NCBI GenBank assembly: GCA_003552765.1
Contig: PUOI01000436.1
Span: 1-13,774, forward strand
Reading direction: 5' to 3'
Length of the DNA stretch: 13,774 nt
Origin: Candidatus Hydrogenedentota bacterium
GTDB taxonomy: Bacteria; Hydrogenedentota; Hydrogenedentia; Hydrogenedentales; SLHB01
Shown here: positions 6,867 through 13,774 of the stretch, piece by piece
How positions within the stretch are numbered: the stretch's first letter is position 1
Layout: each line of letters starts with the position of its first letter
Notes under the pieces: model-generated
Database searches by the model: none
What the model saw: the letters and a program-made list of their open reading frames with translations, nothing else
What the model was told of the DNA's origin: nothing
Made by a program: the position numbers and the translations under genes

Positions 6867-8803
6867 TGCTTGACCACCCCGAAAAGCAACGCTACCCCGA
6901 GTTCCCTAAGCGCGTGCGGCTCCTAGGCATAGCGCTTTTTGTGGCTCTTTGCATTCTCGCGGGCCGTCTGTGGCAGCTTCAGGTCATCCAGGGCGAACAC
7001 TACAACCGGCAGGCGGAAAGCAACCGGTTGCGGCCCCAGGTGCTTGAAGCGCCGCGCGGCATGATCTATGGCCGGGACTCAAGCATTGTCTTGGCCGACA
7101 ACCGGGCCGCCACCGACCTCATGTTCATCCAGGCCGAGGCCGATGACCCCGAGGCGGTGGCCGGGCGGCTGGCGGAACTCGTCACTTTTGATGCCGAGGC
7201 CTTTCTTGAGCAGGTGCATGAGTACCGGCGGCAGCCTTACACGCAAATCCCCATCAAACGCGACATCAGCCGCACCGCCTTGACCCGGGTGGAGGAGCAT
7301 TCCTACGCCCTGCCCGGCGTGTTCACCGTGGTCCGGCCCCAGCGCCGGTACTTGTACGGCTCCACGGGGGGGCAACTGCTGGGTTACCTCGGTGAAATCG
7401 GCCCGGAGGAACTCAGAGAGATGCGGCCCACCTACAAGATGGGAGACCGGATTGGCCGGGGCGGCATTGAGCAGTACTACGAAAGCCGCCTGCACGGAAC
7501 CGATGGCCAGCTCTTGATGAACGTCTACGCGTCCGGCGTGCCCCAGGTCCGCACGGATGCCTACGGACGGCCGTATATCGAAACGGACAGTTTTGGACGG
7601 CGGCTTCGTCAAGAGACGCAATACTTGCCCGAATCCGGTGAGTCCGTCCATCTTACGCTTGACATCGAACTCCAGGCGTTCGCGGAGCGGCTGCTTGAGG
7701 GCGAACGGGGGGCGATTGTGGTGCTGAACGCCGAGACCGGCGAAGTGTTGGCGATGGCGAGCCAGCCCACCTACGATCCCAGCGTTTTTGTCAAGCATGG
7801 AGAGAATGAAGCGCGAAGAGACGCGCTTAGCGATACGGATGAGCCCATGAAGAACCGGGGCTACCAGGACACCTATCCCCCCGGCTCCATTTTCAAGATC
7901 GCCATGGCGGCGGCGGCGCTGGAAGAAGGAGTTGTGAGCCGCCAGACGGAACACTTCTGTCCGGGGCATTTTCAAATCAACAACCGAGGCAGGCGGTGGC
8001 ACTGCTGGAGGCGTAGCGGCCATGGGCACGTGGCGATGGATGAAGCCCTGGCGCACTCCTGCGATGTGTACTTTTACAACATTGGCCTGGAACTCGGCGT
8101 GGACCGCATCCACGAGTGGATGGGCCGGTTCAGTCTTGGCCAGAGCACCGGCATCGACTTGCCGCGTGAACACACCGGCCTGATCCCTTCCCGCGAGTGG
8201 AAACGGGAAACGCGCCAGCCGCATTATCCCAACGAGCCCTGGGAATGGAACTGGTACGACGGCGATACGGTAAACTTGTCCATCGGCCAGGGGGCGGCTG
8301 CAAGCACCCCGCTGCAGGCGGCGGTCATGACGGCGGCGTTTTTGAATGGAGGGCGGCGGGTCTATCCTTTCATCAATCAAGAATTCGGGCCCGCCCGCGT
8401 CAGTGAGCCTTTCATGTCGCCCGAGACCGTCGAAGCCGTTTGGGAGGGGATGTTTAAGTGCGTGGAGAAAGACGATTTTCCCACGGGAACCGGAATTCGC
8501 GCTCAGGTCGATGGGTTGGCCGTGGGCGGCAAAACGGGCACCTCGCAAAACGTGGCGCTTCACCATCTTGAACAATACGGAGACGATGTCGAAGATATCC
8601 CCTATGAAATGCGCCACCACGCGTGGTTTGTGGCGGGTGTGCCGGATGAGGATCCGCCCATTGCGGTGAGCGTGCTTGTCGAACACGGCCATAGCGGCAG
8701 CCGTGCGGCGTCGCCCTTGGCGCGGGAAGTCATCGATTACTTCTACACCTATCGCGCCCCATCCGAAGCCTTGCTCGTAGCCAAGAGCGAGGCGGAAGAA
8801 TAA
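6866..8803 (+). CDS. mrdA: Penicillin-binding protein 2, peptidoglycan transpeptidase
   Basis: PBP2 is the class B transpeptidase that cross-links new glycan strands made by RodA during elongation. The 645-residue protein has one N-terminal transmembrane helix (about 17-36), the dimerisation/pedestal domain (about 50-250, with EAPRGMIYGRD and IGRGGIEQYYE), and a transpeptidase domain with all three active-site motifs. These are S341-I-F-K344 with the nucleophile Ser341, S398-C-D400, and K556-T-G558 in GGKTGTSQN. C365, C380, H386 and C399 are spaced 15, 6 and 13 residues apart and could bind a structural zinc near the active site. ATG 6866 overlaps the mreD stop (TAATG) behind a perfect AGGAGGG at 6851-6857. 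The rodA gene overlaps its end the same way, so translation is coupled. Identification is secure. Confidence 0.96.
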   Translation: MLDHPEKQRYPEFPKRVRLLGIALFVALCILAGRLWQLQVIQGEHYNRQAESNRLRPQVLEAPRGMIYGRDSSIVLADNRAATDLMFIQAEADDPEAVAGRLAELVTFDAEAFLEQVHEYRRQPYTQIPIKRDISRTALTRVEEHSYALPGVFTVVRPQRRYLYGSTGGQLLGYLGEIGPEELREMRPTYKMGDRIGRGGIEQYYESRLHGTDGQLLMNVYASGVPQVRTDAYGRPYIETDSFGRRLRQETQYLPESGESVHLTLDIELQAFAERLLEGERGAIVVLNAETGEVLAMASQPTYDPSVFVKHGENEARRDALSDTDEPMKNRGYQDTYPPGSIFKIAMAAAALEEGVVSRQTEHFCPGHFQINNRGRRWHCWRRSGHGHVAMDEALAHSCDVYFYNIGLELGVDRIHEWMGRFSLGQSTGIDLPREHTGLIPSREWKRETRQPHYPNEPWEWNWYDGDTVNLSIGQGAAASTPLQAAVMTAAFLNGGRRVYPFINQEFGPARVSEPFMSPETVEAVWEGMFKCVEKDDFPTGTGIRAQVDGLAVGGKTGTSQNVALHHLEQYGDDVEDIPYEMRHHAWFVAGVPDEDPPIAVSVLVEHGHSGSRAASPLAREVIDYFYTYRAPSEALLVAKSEAEE

Positions 8804-9960
8804 TGATCTCGGCTACCCACGACATCGACATCATGGACGCCCATATCGGCGTCTTCAATTACCGCAACCTTTTTAGGGCTGATCGCGTGCTCATGGGGTT
8901 GGCCTTGGCGCTCGTGATCGTGGGCGTGTTGACGCTCTACAGCGCGAGCCGCAGCGCCTATTCCGAAATCCCCTACTACGTGAAGCAACTCGTGTTCTTC
9001 GGGGTTGGGGCTGTGCTCGCGGCCTTGATTGTGAGTTTTGATTACCGGTTTCTCATCTCGTTCGCCCCGTTCTTTTACGTGCTCTGCTTGGTGTTGCTCA
9101 TCCTGGTTGAGTTCTTCGGCATCACCGTGAAAGGCGGGCAACGCTGGCTCGGCGTTGGCCCCCTCACGTTTCAACCCTCGGAGTTGACCAAGCTGGCCTT
9201 GGTTTACATGCTGGCGTGGTACTTTCACATCATTCAGCACCGGATCCGATCATTGCCATTTTTCCTCTTGGCGTTTGTCATTGCCGGCATCCCGATAGTC
9301 TTCATCCTTAGACAGCCGAATCTCGGCACCGCCGCCCTCCTTGTTCCCGTGCTTTTCGTGATGCTGTACGTGGCGGGCTGCAAGCGGTGGCATTTGGCGG
9401 CGGTGATTCTCGCTGGCTTGGCCGCCATTCCCGTGGCCTGGACCCAGCTCGAAGACTATCAGAAGGAACGCGTCCGAACCTTTGGAAATCCCGCCGCCGA
9501 TGCCCGGGGCAAGGGCTGGCAGACGGTACAGACCATGATCACCGTGGGCAGCGGCGGCATGTGGGGTAAGGGATTCCGCGAAGGCACCCAGACCCACCTC
9601 AGTTTCCTTCCCGAACACCACACCGACTTCATATTCGCCCTGTTGGCGGAGGAGATGGGTTTCCAAGGCGCGGTGGTGGTTCTAGCCTTGTTCGGGGGCT
9701 TGCTGTGGAGAGGCATCGTCCTTGCCCGCGGATCGCCGGAGTTACAGGGCACGCTCGTGGGTGTGGGAGCCGTGACGATATTGGCGTTTCATGTCTTTGT
9801 GAATATCGCCATCACGATCGGTTTGATGCCGGTCACGGGCATTCCCTTGCCTTTTCTCAGTTATGGCGGCACGTTCTATGTCACGACCATGATGTGTGTG
9901 GGCGCCATGCTGTCGGTTAATGTGAGGAGGGGGCTGTTCTCCGAGACGGATGGCGCATGA
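8803..9960 (+). CDS. rodA: RodA, peptidoglycan glycosyltransferase of the SEDS family
   Basis: RodA polymerises lipid II into glycan strands in the inner membrane as the partner of PBP2. The 385 residues have about ten transmembrane segments from residue 29 on. Family signatures are GGQRWLGVGPLTFQPSEL (111-128), FLPEHHTDFIFALLAEEMGF (268-287), which holds the catalytic Asp of the SEDS family (D275), and the C-terminal GIPLPFLSYGGT (346-357). The start overlaps the mrdA stop (TAATG at 8801-8805), which argues for ATG 8803; the extra 25 or so residues before the first helix are hydrophilic. It is the last gene of the tightly packed cell-shape run; an 80-base gap follows. Confidence 0.96.
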   Translation: MISATHDIDIMDAHIGVFNYRNLFRADRVLMGLALALVIVGVLTLYSASRSAYSEIPYYVKQLVFFGVGAVLAALIVSFDYRFLISFAPFFYVLCLVLLILVEFFGITVKGGQRWLGVGPLTFQPSELTKLALVYMLAWYFHIIQHRIRSLPFFLLAFVIAGIPIVFILRQPNLGTAALLVPVLFVMLYVAGCKRWHLAAVILAGLAAIPVAWTQLEDYQKERVRTFGNPAADARGKGWQTVQTMITVGSGGMWGKGFREGTQTHLSFLPEHHTDFIFALLAEEMGFQGAVVVLALFGGLLWRGIVLARGSPELQGTLVGVGAVTILAFHVFVNIAITIGLMPVTGIPLPFLSYGGTFYVTTMMCVGAMLSVNVRRGLFSETDGA

Positions 9961-10040
9961 TGGCTGGCCAGACATGACGCATGCGCTGACCCAAGCAAGC
10001 CCGAGGCGTTCCGCGAACCAGAACCGTCAGGCGGCCCGGC

Positions 10041-10700
10041 ATGGCCATATGGAGGGTTAAGCTGAGCCGGGTTGGCGCTGCCCGGTGGCAGACGCCCCAG
10101 GATTTCGCGCACGCCGTGCGCGGCGCCGCGCTGGCGGGAGGCTTGCCGCTGCTGCGGGCCAAGGGGGATCGGGGACCGTGGCTAGTAAAGGCCGGGGCGC
10201 CGCCAGCCATGGGGCACGTCAGCAGAGGGGACTACCTGGAGTTGGAACTGGAAGGACCGCTAACCGCCTGTGTGGCGGCTGCCCGGCTCCGGGCGCACTT
10301 GCCGCCGGGCATGGAGCTGCTCTGGATGGGGCGTTTGCCGGCGGGCGCTCCCGCCCTTCAACGCGCGGTCCAGTCCATACGATACACCGTGTGGAACACC
10401 TCCTGGGATTCGAGCCGCCTAGCCGCCTTCGAAGCCGCCGCCCATTGGCCGTTTTGGCGCGAAAAACAAGACAAGACACAAGAATTTGACCTGAAAACCT
10501 ATATTTCCCGGCTGGAAGCGGATGGACCTCAACTCCGTTTTGACACCGCCGTGCGCGCCCAGGGCGTTCCCAAACCCCACGAGACCGTCTCCGCCCTGTT
10601 TTCCGTGCCGCGCGCCGAGGCCATCCTGCTCCCCGTGGAACGGCTTGGAGTCCGGTTGGACAGGAGTCGCCGGCCCAGCCAGATCTTGGAGTATCTATGA
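10041..10700 (+). CDS. DUF2344 / radical SAM-linked protein, stand-alone
   Basis: The 219-residue product matches the pattern of DUF2344 (radical SAM-linked) proteins. It begins WRVKLSRVGAARWQTPQDF, the counterpart of the usual 'RYRLRFSK.G.ARYLSHLDL', and continues with GDYLELELEGPL (63-74), LPPGMELLWM (87-96), EFDLKTYI and a C-terminal PVERLGVRLD. The family is usually fused to, or encoded just after, a radical SAM protein and next to RNase G; its biochemical role is not established. No radical SAM gene is present here: the upstream neighbour is rodA. The stretch where most members have a GFNPHP-like motif reads KGDRGPWLVKA, so this copy is divergent. The stop overlaps the RNase G start as ATGA, which strongly supports a functional link. 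The family call is good; the function is unknown. Confidence 0.75.
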   Translation: MAIWRVKLSRVGAARWQTPQDFAHAVRGAALAGGLPLLRAKGDRGPWLVKAGAPPAMGHVSRGDYLELELEGPLTACVAAARLRAHLPPGMELLWMGRLPAGAPALQRAVQSIRYTVWNTSWDSSRLAAFEAAAHWPFWREKQDKTQEFDLKTYISRLEADGPQLRFDTAVRAQGVPKPHETVSALFSVPRAEAILLPVERLGVRLDRSRRPSQILEYL

Positions 10701-12223
10701 CAGAATTAGTAATAAACACGAGCCCGCTTGAGACGCGGATTGCCCTGCTCGAGGATAAACGCCTGACCGAACTCAACGTGGAGCGTCAGGAAAGCCGCAG
10801 TGTTGTCGGCAACATCTACAAAGGCCGGGTGGACGCCATTGTGCCGGGCATTCAGGCGGCGTTTGTCGACACCGGCTTTGAGAGGAACGGTTTCCTCTAC
10901 GTATCGGACATCGCGGGCAGCGAAGGCACCGGCGATTTCGACTTCGTGGAAGGCACCGCCCGGCCGAGGGGCCGCCGGCGCGCGCCCAGCATCGAGAGTA
11001 TGCTGAACAAGAACCAGAACATCATGGTTCAAGTGGCCAAGGACACCTTGGGGACCAAAGGCGTGCGGTTGACAAACTTCGTGACGCTTCCGGGCCGCTA
11101 CCTGGTGCTGATGCCCACCGTCAAAAACCTCGGGGTTTCCCGCAAGATTGAAAGCGATAAGGAACGGGACCGTCTCAAGGGCATCCTGAAATCCATCCGG
11201 CCGCAAGGCGTGGGCCTCATTATGCGCACCGCCGCCGAAGGCAAGAGCAAAAAGGATTTCGAGAGCGATTTGAAGTACCTCATGAAGGAGTGGTCCAAGG
11301 CGAAGAAGCGCATGGAAAGCATGAAGGCGCCTTGCCTCATCCACGAGGACTTGGGGCCGGTGCTTCGGGTAGTGCGCGATTCGTTCACGCAAGACGTTCA
11401 AAAAGTCACCGTGGACGCCGATACCGAGTACAGCCGCATACTCAACTTCTTGGACACGTTCGCGCCGAACCTGAAGAAGCGGGTCAAGCTCTATCGGCAA
11501 AGGCGGCCCATCTTTGAGAAATACGGCATTGAAGACGAGATCGCCAAGGCTCTTCACCGCAAGGTGTTCCTGAAGAGCGGCGGGCACATATGCATCGACC
11601 AGACGGAAGCGCTCATCGCCATCGATGTGAACACCGGCCGCTACACCGGCAAGAAACATCTCGAGGACACCGTTCTCAAGACCAACCTGGACGCGGCGGA
11701 TGAAATCGCGCGGCAGGTTCGGTTGCGCGACCTCGGCGGCATCATCGTGATCGATTTCATCGACATGCAGTACGAGCGCAACAAACGCGAACTCATCAAG
11801 CGTTTGCAGGACGCCCTGAAGCATGATCGCGCCAAGACCACGGTGTCCGAAGTCAACGAACTCGGCATGATCGAGATGACGCGCAAACGGGTCAAGCACA
11901 ACCTCACCAAGACCTTGTCGCAGACGTGTCCCTATTGCGAGGGCGGCGGCATGGTGCGCTCGGTGACCACCATCACGCTGGACGTGATGCGGCGGCTGCA
12001 AAGCTTGTTCTGCGATTCGAAGGAGAAACGCATCATCCTGCAAGTCCATCCCGACGTGGCCCGGCGGCTGCGCAACGAAGACAAGGAGCTGCTGGAGGAT
12101 CTGAGCGGCCGTTTTGAACGGGAAATCGCGGTGGAGTCCGTCTCTGATTTTCACATTCACGACACCATGATCCTCAGCGCCCGCACACGCAAGGAAATCC
12201 CCGCCGCGGGCGGGAAGAAATAG
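10697..12223 (+). CDS. rng: Ribonuclease G (RNase E/G family)
   Basis: RNase G is an endoribonuclease that cleaves single-stranded AU-rich RNA with 5'-monophosphate preference; in E. coli it matures the 16S rRNA 5' end. The 508 residues match RNase G length and lack the long C-terminal scaffold of RNase E. Seen: an S1 RNA-binding domain (about 36-125, starting SVVGNIYKGRVDAIVPGIQA), the 5'-sensor/RNase H-like region with LPGRYLVLMP, and the catalytic DNase I-like part. The two metal-binding Asp sit at D310 in AIDVNTG and D353 in VIDFIDM. The zinc-link is C411-P-Y-C414. The start is ATG 10697, within the ATGA overlap with the DUF2344 gene, and has GGAG five bases upstream. The insert GTARPRGRRRAPSIE (86-100) in the S1 domain is basic and occurs in several RNase G subgroups. 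Identification is secure. Confidence 0.95.
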   Translation: MTELVINTSPLETRIALLEDKRLTELNVERQESRSVVGNIYKGRVDAIVPGIQAAFVDTGFERNGFLYVSDIAGSEGTGDFDFVEGTARPRGRRRAPSIESMLNKNQNIMVQVAKDTLGTKGVRLTNFVTLPGRYLVLMPTVKNLGVSRKIESDKERDRLKGILKSIRPQGVGLIMRTAAEGKSKKDFESDLKYLMKEWSKAKKRMESMKAPCLIHEDLGPVLRVVRDSFTQDVQKVTVDADTEYSRILNFLDTFAPNLKKRVKLYRQRRPIFEKYGIEDEIAKALHRKVFLKSGGHICIDQTEALIAIDVNTGRYTGKKHLEDTVLKTNLDAADEIARQVRLRDLGGIIVIDFIDMQYERNKRELIKRLQDALKHDRAKTTVSEVNELGMIEMTRKRVKHNLTKTLSQTCPYCEGGGMVRSVTTITLDVMRRLQSLFCDSKEKRIILQVHPDVARRLRNEDKELLEDLSGRFEREIAVESVSDFHIHDTMILSARTRKEIPAAGGKK

Positions 12224-12314
12224 GCCTCGAAACGGCGGCGCCGGCGCCTTGGGCGATTGTGGCCCGGCATGAGCGGCCCGCCAGAATCCATAGTCACAAG
12301 GAGCGCGAACGTCC

Positions 12315-12881
12315 ATGCCCATGCCTGTCACGGTCCGGGATACCGAATTGCCCGGCGTTCAAATCGTGAAAACGGGACTCGCCCGCGATGATCGCGGTTT
12401 CTTCTCGGAAACGTATAGCGAACCCATGTACGCCGAAGCCGGCTTCCGCGAACGCTTCGTGCAGGATAACCTGAGCAAGAGCGCGCGGGGCGTGTTGCGC
12501 GGTCTCCACTACCAGCTTGATCCCCACGGAATGGGCAAGCTCGTCATGCCCGTGCGCGGCGCCATATTCGACGTGGCGGTTGACCTGCGCCGGGGCTCGC
12601 CCACCTTTGGCCAATGGTACGGGCGGACGCTCGAAGCCGAGGGCCAGGAGGCGCTTTGGGTACCTGTGGGATTCGCCCACGGCTTCCTGAGTTTGGCCGA
12701 TGAGACCCTGGTGTTGTACAAGTGCTCGGGCGTGCATGCGCCCGACGCCGAGCGTTCCCTGCACTACGCCGATCCCCAGGTCAACATTGCATGGCCCGAG
12801 GAGCCTCAAATCGTTTCGGAAAAAGACCAAGCCGCGCCCTCCCTGGAGCAGGCGGAGTACAACTTCACGTACGTCGGCTAG
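12315..12881 (+). CDS. rfbC: dTDP-4-dehydrorhamnose 3,5-epimerase
   Basis: RmlC/RfbC epimerises dTDP-4-keto-6-deoxyglucose at C3 and C5, the third step of dTDP-L-rhamnose synthesis for surface polysaccharides. The 188 residues are the usual length and show the cupin core: RGFFSETY (27-34), QDNLSKSARGVLRGLHYQ (50-67), GKLVMPVRGAIFDVAVDLR (74-92) and VPVGFAHGF (116-124). Catalytic candidates are H65, K75, Y135 and D171, at almost the same numbers as the residues known in the Salmonella enzyme. ATG 12315 is preferred over ATG 12321 because AAGGAG (12298-12303) lies 11 bases upstream. A 91-base gap follows rng, with a GGCGCC-GGCGCC palindrome (12237-12248) but no clear terminator. The other rml genes are not in the window, so the gene is either isolated or linked to the downstream gene only by position. 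Confidence 0.93.
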   Translation: MPMPVTVRDTELPGVQIVKTGLARDDRGFFSETYSEPMYAEAGFRERFVQDNLSKSARGVLRGLHYQLDPHGMGKLVMPVRGAIFDVAVDLRRGSPTFGQWYGRTLEAEGQEALWVPVGFAHGFLSLADETLVLYKCSGVHAPDAERSLHYADPQVNIAWPEEPQIVSEKDQAAPSLEQAEYNFTYVG

Positions 12882-12929
12882 GCTAAGAGCAAACGCGTGG
12901 CAGTTGCCACTGGAACGAGGTCATTTCAC

Positions 12930-13774
12930 ATGTTTCAGCAAACGGGATCCGAATCTTCTCTCTCTCCGGAGCCCGGGGTCTGGAGGGAGTGCCTTGAGTT
13001 ATGTGACCGGATCGCCTCGAACGAGGCGTATTCGGCCTTGCAAGAGCACGGCATGCTCGCGATCGACGATCCGGATCTGGGCGACCGCATATACTGCAGC
13101 GTGCCGCCTCCCTCAGGGGATGCCGCATTTCGCCTTGTCTTCATTACCCAAGGCGGCGATGCATGGCTACGCTTTTTGAGCGCGCTGCACGCGGCCAGTG
13201 AGGAGCCGAGTGTGGAGGGGCTGTTCTCGGCCTGCGACGGCGTGGTCGTGCTTTTGAAGGAATGGAAAGATACGCCTGAATTCGTGCGGGAGGAGTACAA
13301 AAGGCTGGGGTACACGCGCAAGAAGGGACAGTGGGTCCCCTTGCTATTCAGTGCACGGGTGGGGTGGCGGCCGTCCGGCATCTACCGGGAGGACGTGGAT
13401 ATCCTCAAACGGGGGATCGAGCAATGTCTCTCCGTGGTTCAGAATCCCTGGGGGACGATGGGTGCGTCCCGTGCCCCACACAATTCCCAACCGGCGCTGT
13501 TCCGCGTCCGAGCCGCCGAAGAGCGCCCAGATGGCGGCCGCCGCTGGGTGGATCGTTGGGAGCGCGTTCCGGATTGGCTGGACACCGGCCTGACGGAGAT
13601 TCAAGACGAGGGCGAAGTGGACCGCTTGGCCGGTGAACTGACGCGCCGTGAGGGAACCGTGTGGGAAGCCGAGGCGTTTTATGCTAAAGCCTCCATGCCA
13701 GCCCCGCCGTCACACTCCGGCATAGCCCGGCACTTCAAATTCAAGCTGCCCCGTTGTTTTGCGGTGATGGAACG
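12930..13774 (+). CDS. Partial unknown protein, DUF7309/DUF6930-like (3' end outside the window)
   Basis: A frame opens at ATG 12930, nine bases after a GAGG (12917-12920), and stays open for 281 codons to the last base, so the C-terminus is missing. The first half (about 10-95) with ECLELCDRIAS, then DDPDLGDRIYCSV and a hydrophobic strand before QGGDAWLRFL, follows the pattern I recall for DUF7309 (W...L......F.V..P..GE.GYC.VMG). The segment REEYKRLGYTRKKGQWVPLL through DVDILKRGIEQCLSV recalls DUF6930 (K.LG..F.GK..WP.FRSY.PG..P.......L...LEQ.L.V). Both are uncharacterised domains that often occur together. The glycines usual in the first domain are replaced here by a Pro/Ser loop. It lies 48 bases after rfbC on the same strand and may be co-transcribed. 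The ORF is convincing; the family assignment is tentative. Confidence 0.6.
   Translation, partial: MFQQTGSESSLSPEPGVWRECLELCDRIASNEAYSALQEHGMLAIDDPDLGDRIYCSVPPPSGDAAFRLVFITQGGDAWLRFLSALHAASEEPSVEGLFSACDGVVVLLKEWKDTPEFVREEYKRLGYTRKKGQWVPLLFSARVGWRPSGIYREDVDILKRGIEQCLSVVQNPWGTMGASRAPHNSQPALFRVRAAEERPDGGRRWVDRWERVPDWLDTGLTEIQDEGEVDRLAGELTRREGTVWEAEAFYAKASMPAPPSHSGIARHFKFKLPRCFAVME

Noticed and set aside
7079..8692. Long minus-strand open frame of 537 codons
   Set aside because: It lies wholly opposite mrdA, whose motifs are complete. Long antisense frames are expected in GC-rich coding DNA, and its translation shows no recognisable domain.
9974..10060. 28-codon frame between rodA and the DUF2344 gene
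   Set aside because: It has no ribosome site, overlaps the well-supported DUF2344 start and shows no pattern.
12237..12248. GGCGCC-GGCGCC palindrome after rng as a terminator
   Set aside because: A hairpin would have only a 4-bp stem, and no U-tract follows.
10706..12331. Long minus-strand open frame of 541 codons
   Set aside because: It is the antisense of rng, with His/Val/Ala-rich low-information translation, no ribosome site and no family pattern.

Overview
The window is GC-rich, densely coding bacterial chromosome, read almost entirely left to right. It is built around a cell-shape locus: mreB, mreC, mreD, mrdA (PBP2), rodA, then a DUF2344 protein and RNase G. That gene order is common in Gram-negative-type bacteria. 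A lipobox lipoprotein and a dTDP-rhamnose epimerase fit an envelope with an outer membrane. No marker gene fixes the taxon. The GC content, the squalene synthase-like gene and the palindromic intergenic repeat are compatible with an uncultured lineage of the Planctomycetota/Hydrogenedentota kind, but that is only a guess.

Layout. 1-860: 3' part of a squalene/phytoene synthase family gene, ending in a GC-rich hairpin. 985-1653 (minus, convergent with it): a lipoprotein carrying two tandem copies of a pseudopilin-like C-terminal motif. 1654-1980: a 327-base divergent intergenic region with a tandem-hairpin REP-like element and a strong promoter overlapped by a perfect palindrome. 1981-4031: a two-gene accessory unit, consisting of a winged-helix regulator fused to a nucleotidyltransferase-like domain that has lost its catalytic signature, and a 477-residue protein whose first half recalls the N-terminal part of type IIG restriction enzymes but has no methyltransferase. 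4032-4264: mreB leader with a plausible promoter. 4265-9960: mreBCD-mrdA-rodA, with short gaps or TAATG overlaps except for an odd 123-base gap before mreD. 10041-12223: DUF2344 protein and RNase G, overlapping by ATGA. 12315-12881: rfbC. 12930 to the end: a gene that runs off the window, resembling DUF7309/DUF6930 proteins.

How the genes work together. MreB filaments, MreC/MreD, the RodA glycosyltransferase and the PBP2 transpeptidase form the elongasome that inserts side-wall peptidoglycan. RNase G is an RNA-processing enzyme often encoded beside mre genes. The best candidate for something undescribed is the 1951-4031 unit: a promoter/operator that apparently allows autoregulation, a regulator with a pseudo-nucleotidyltransferase domain, and a translationally linked large protein of unknown function, possibly a derived nuclease or defence component.
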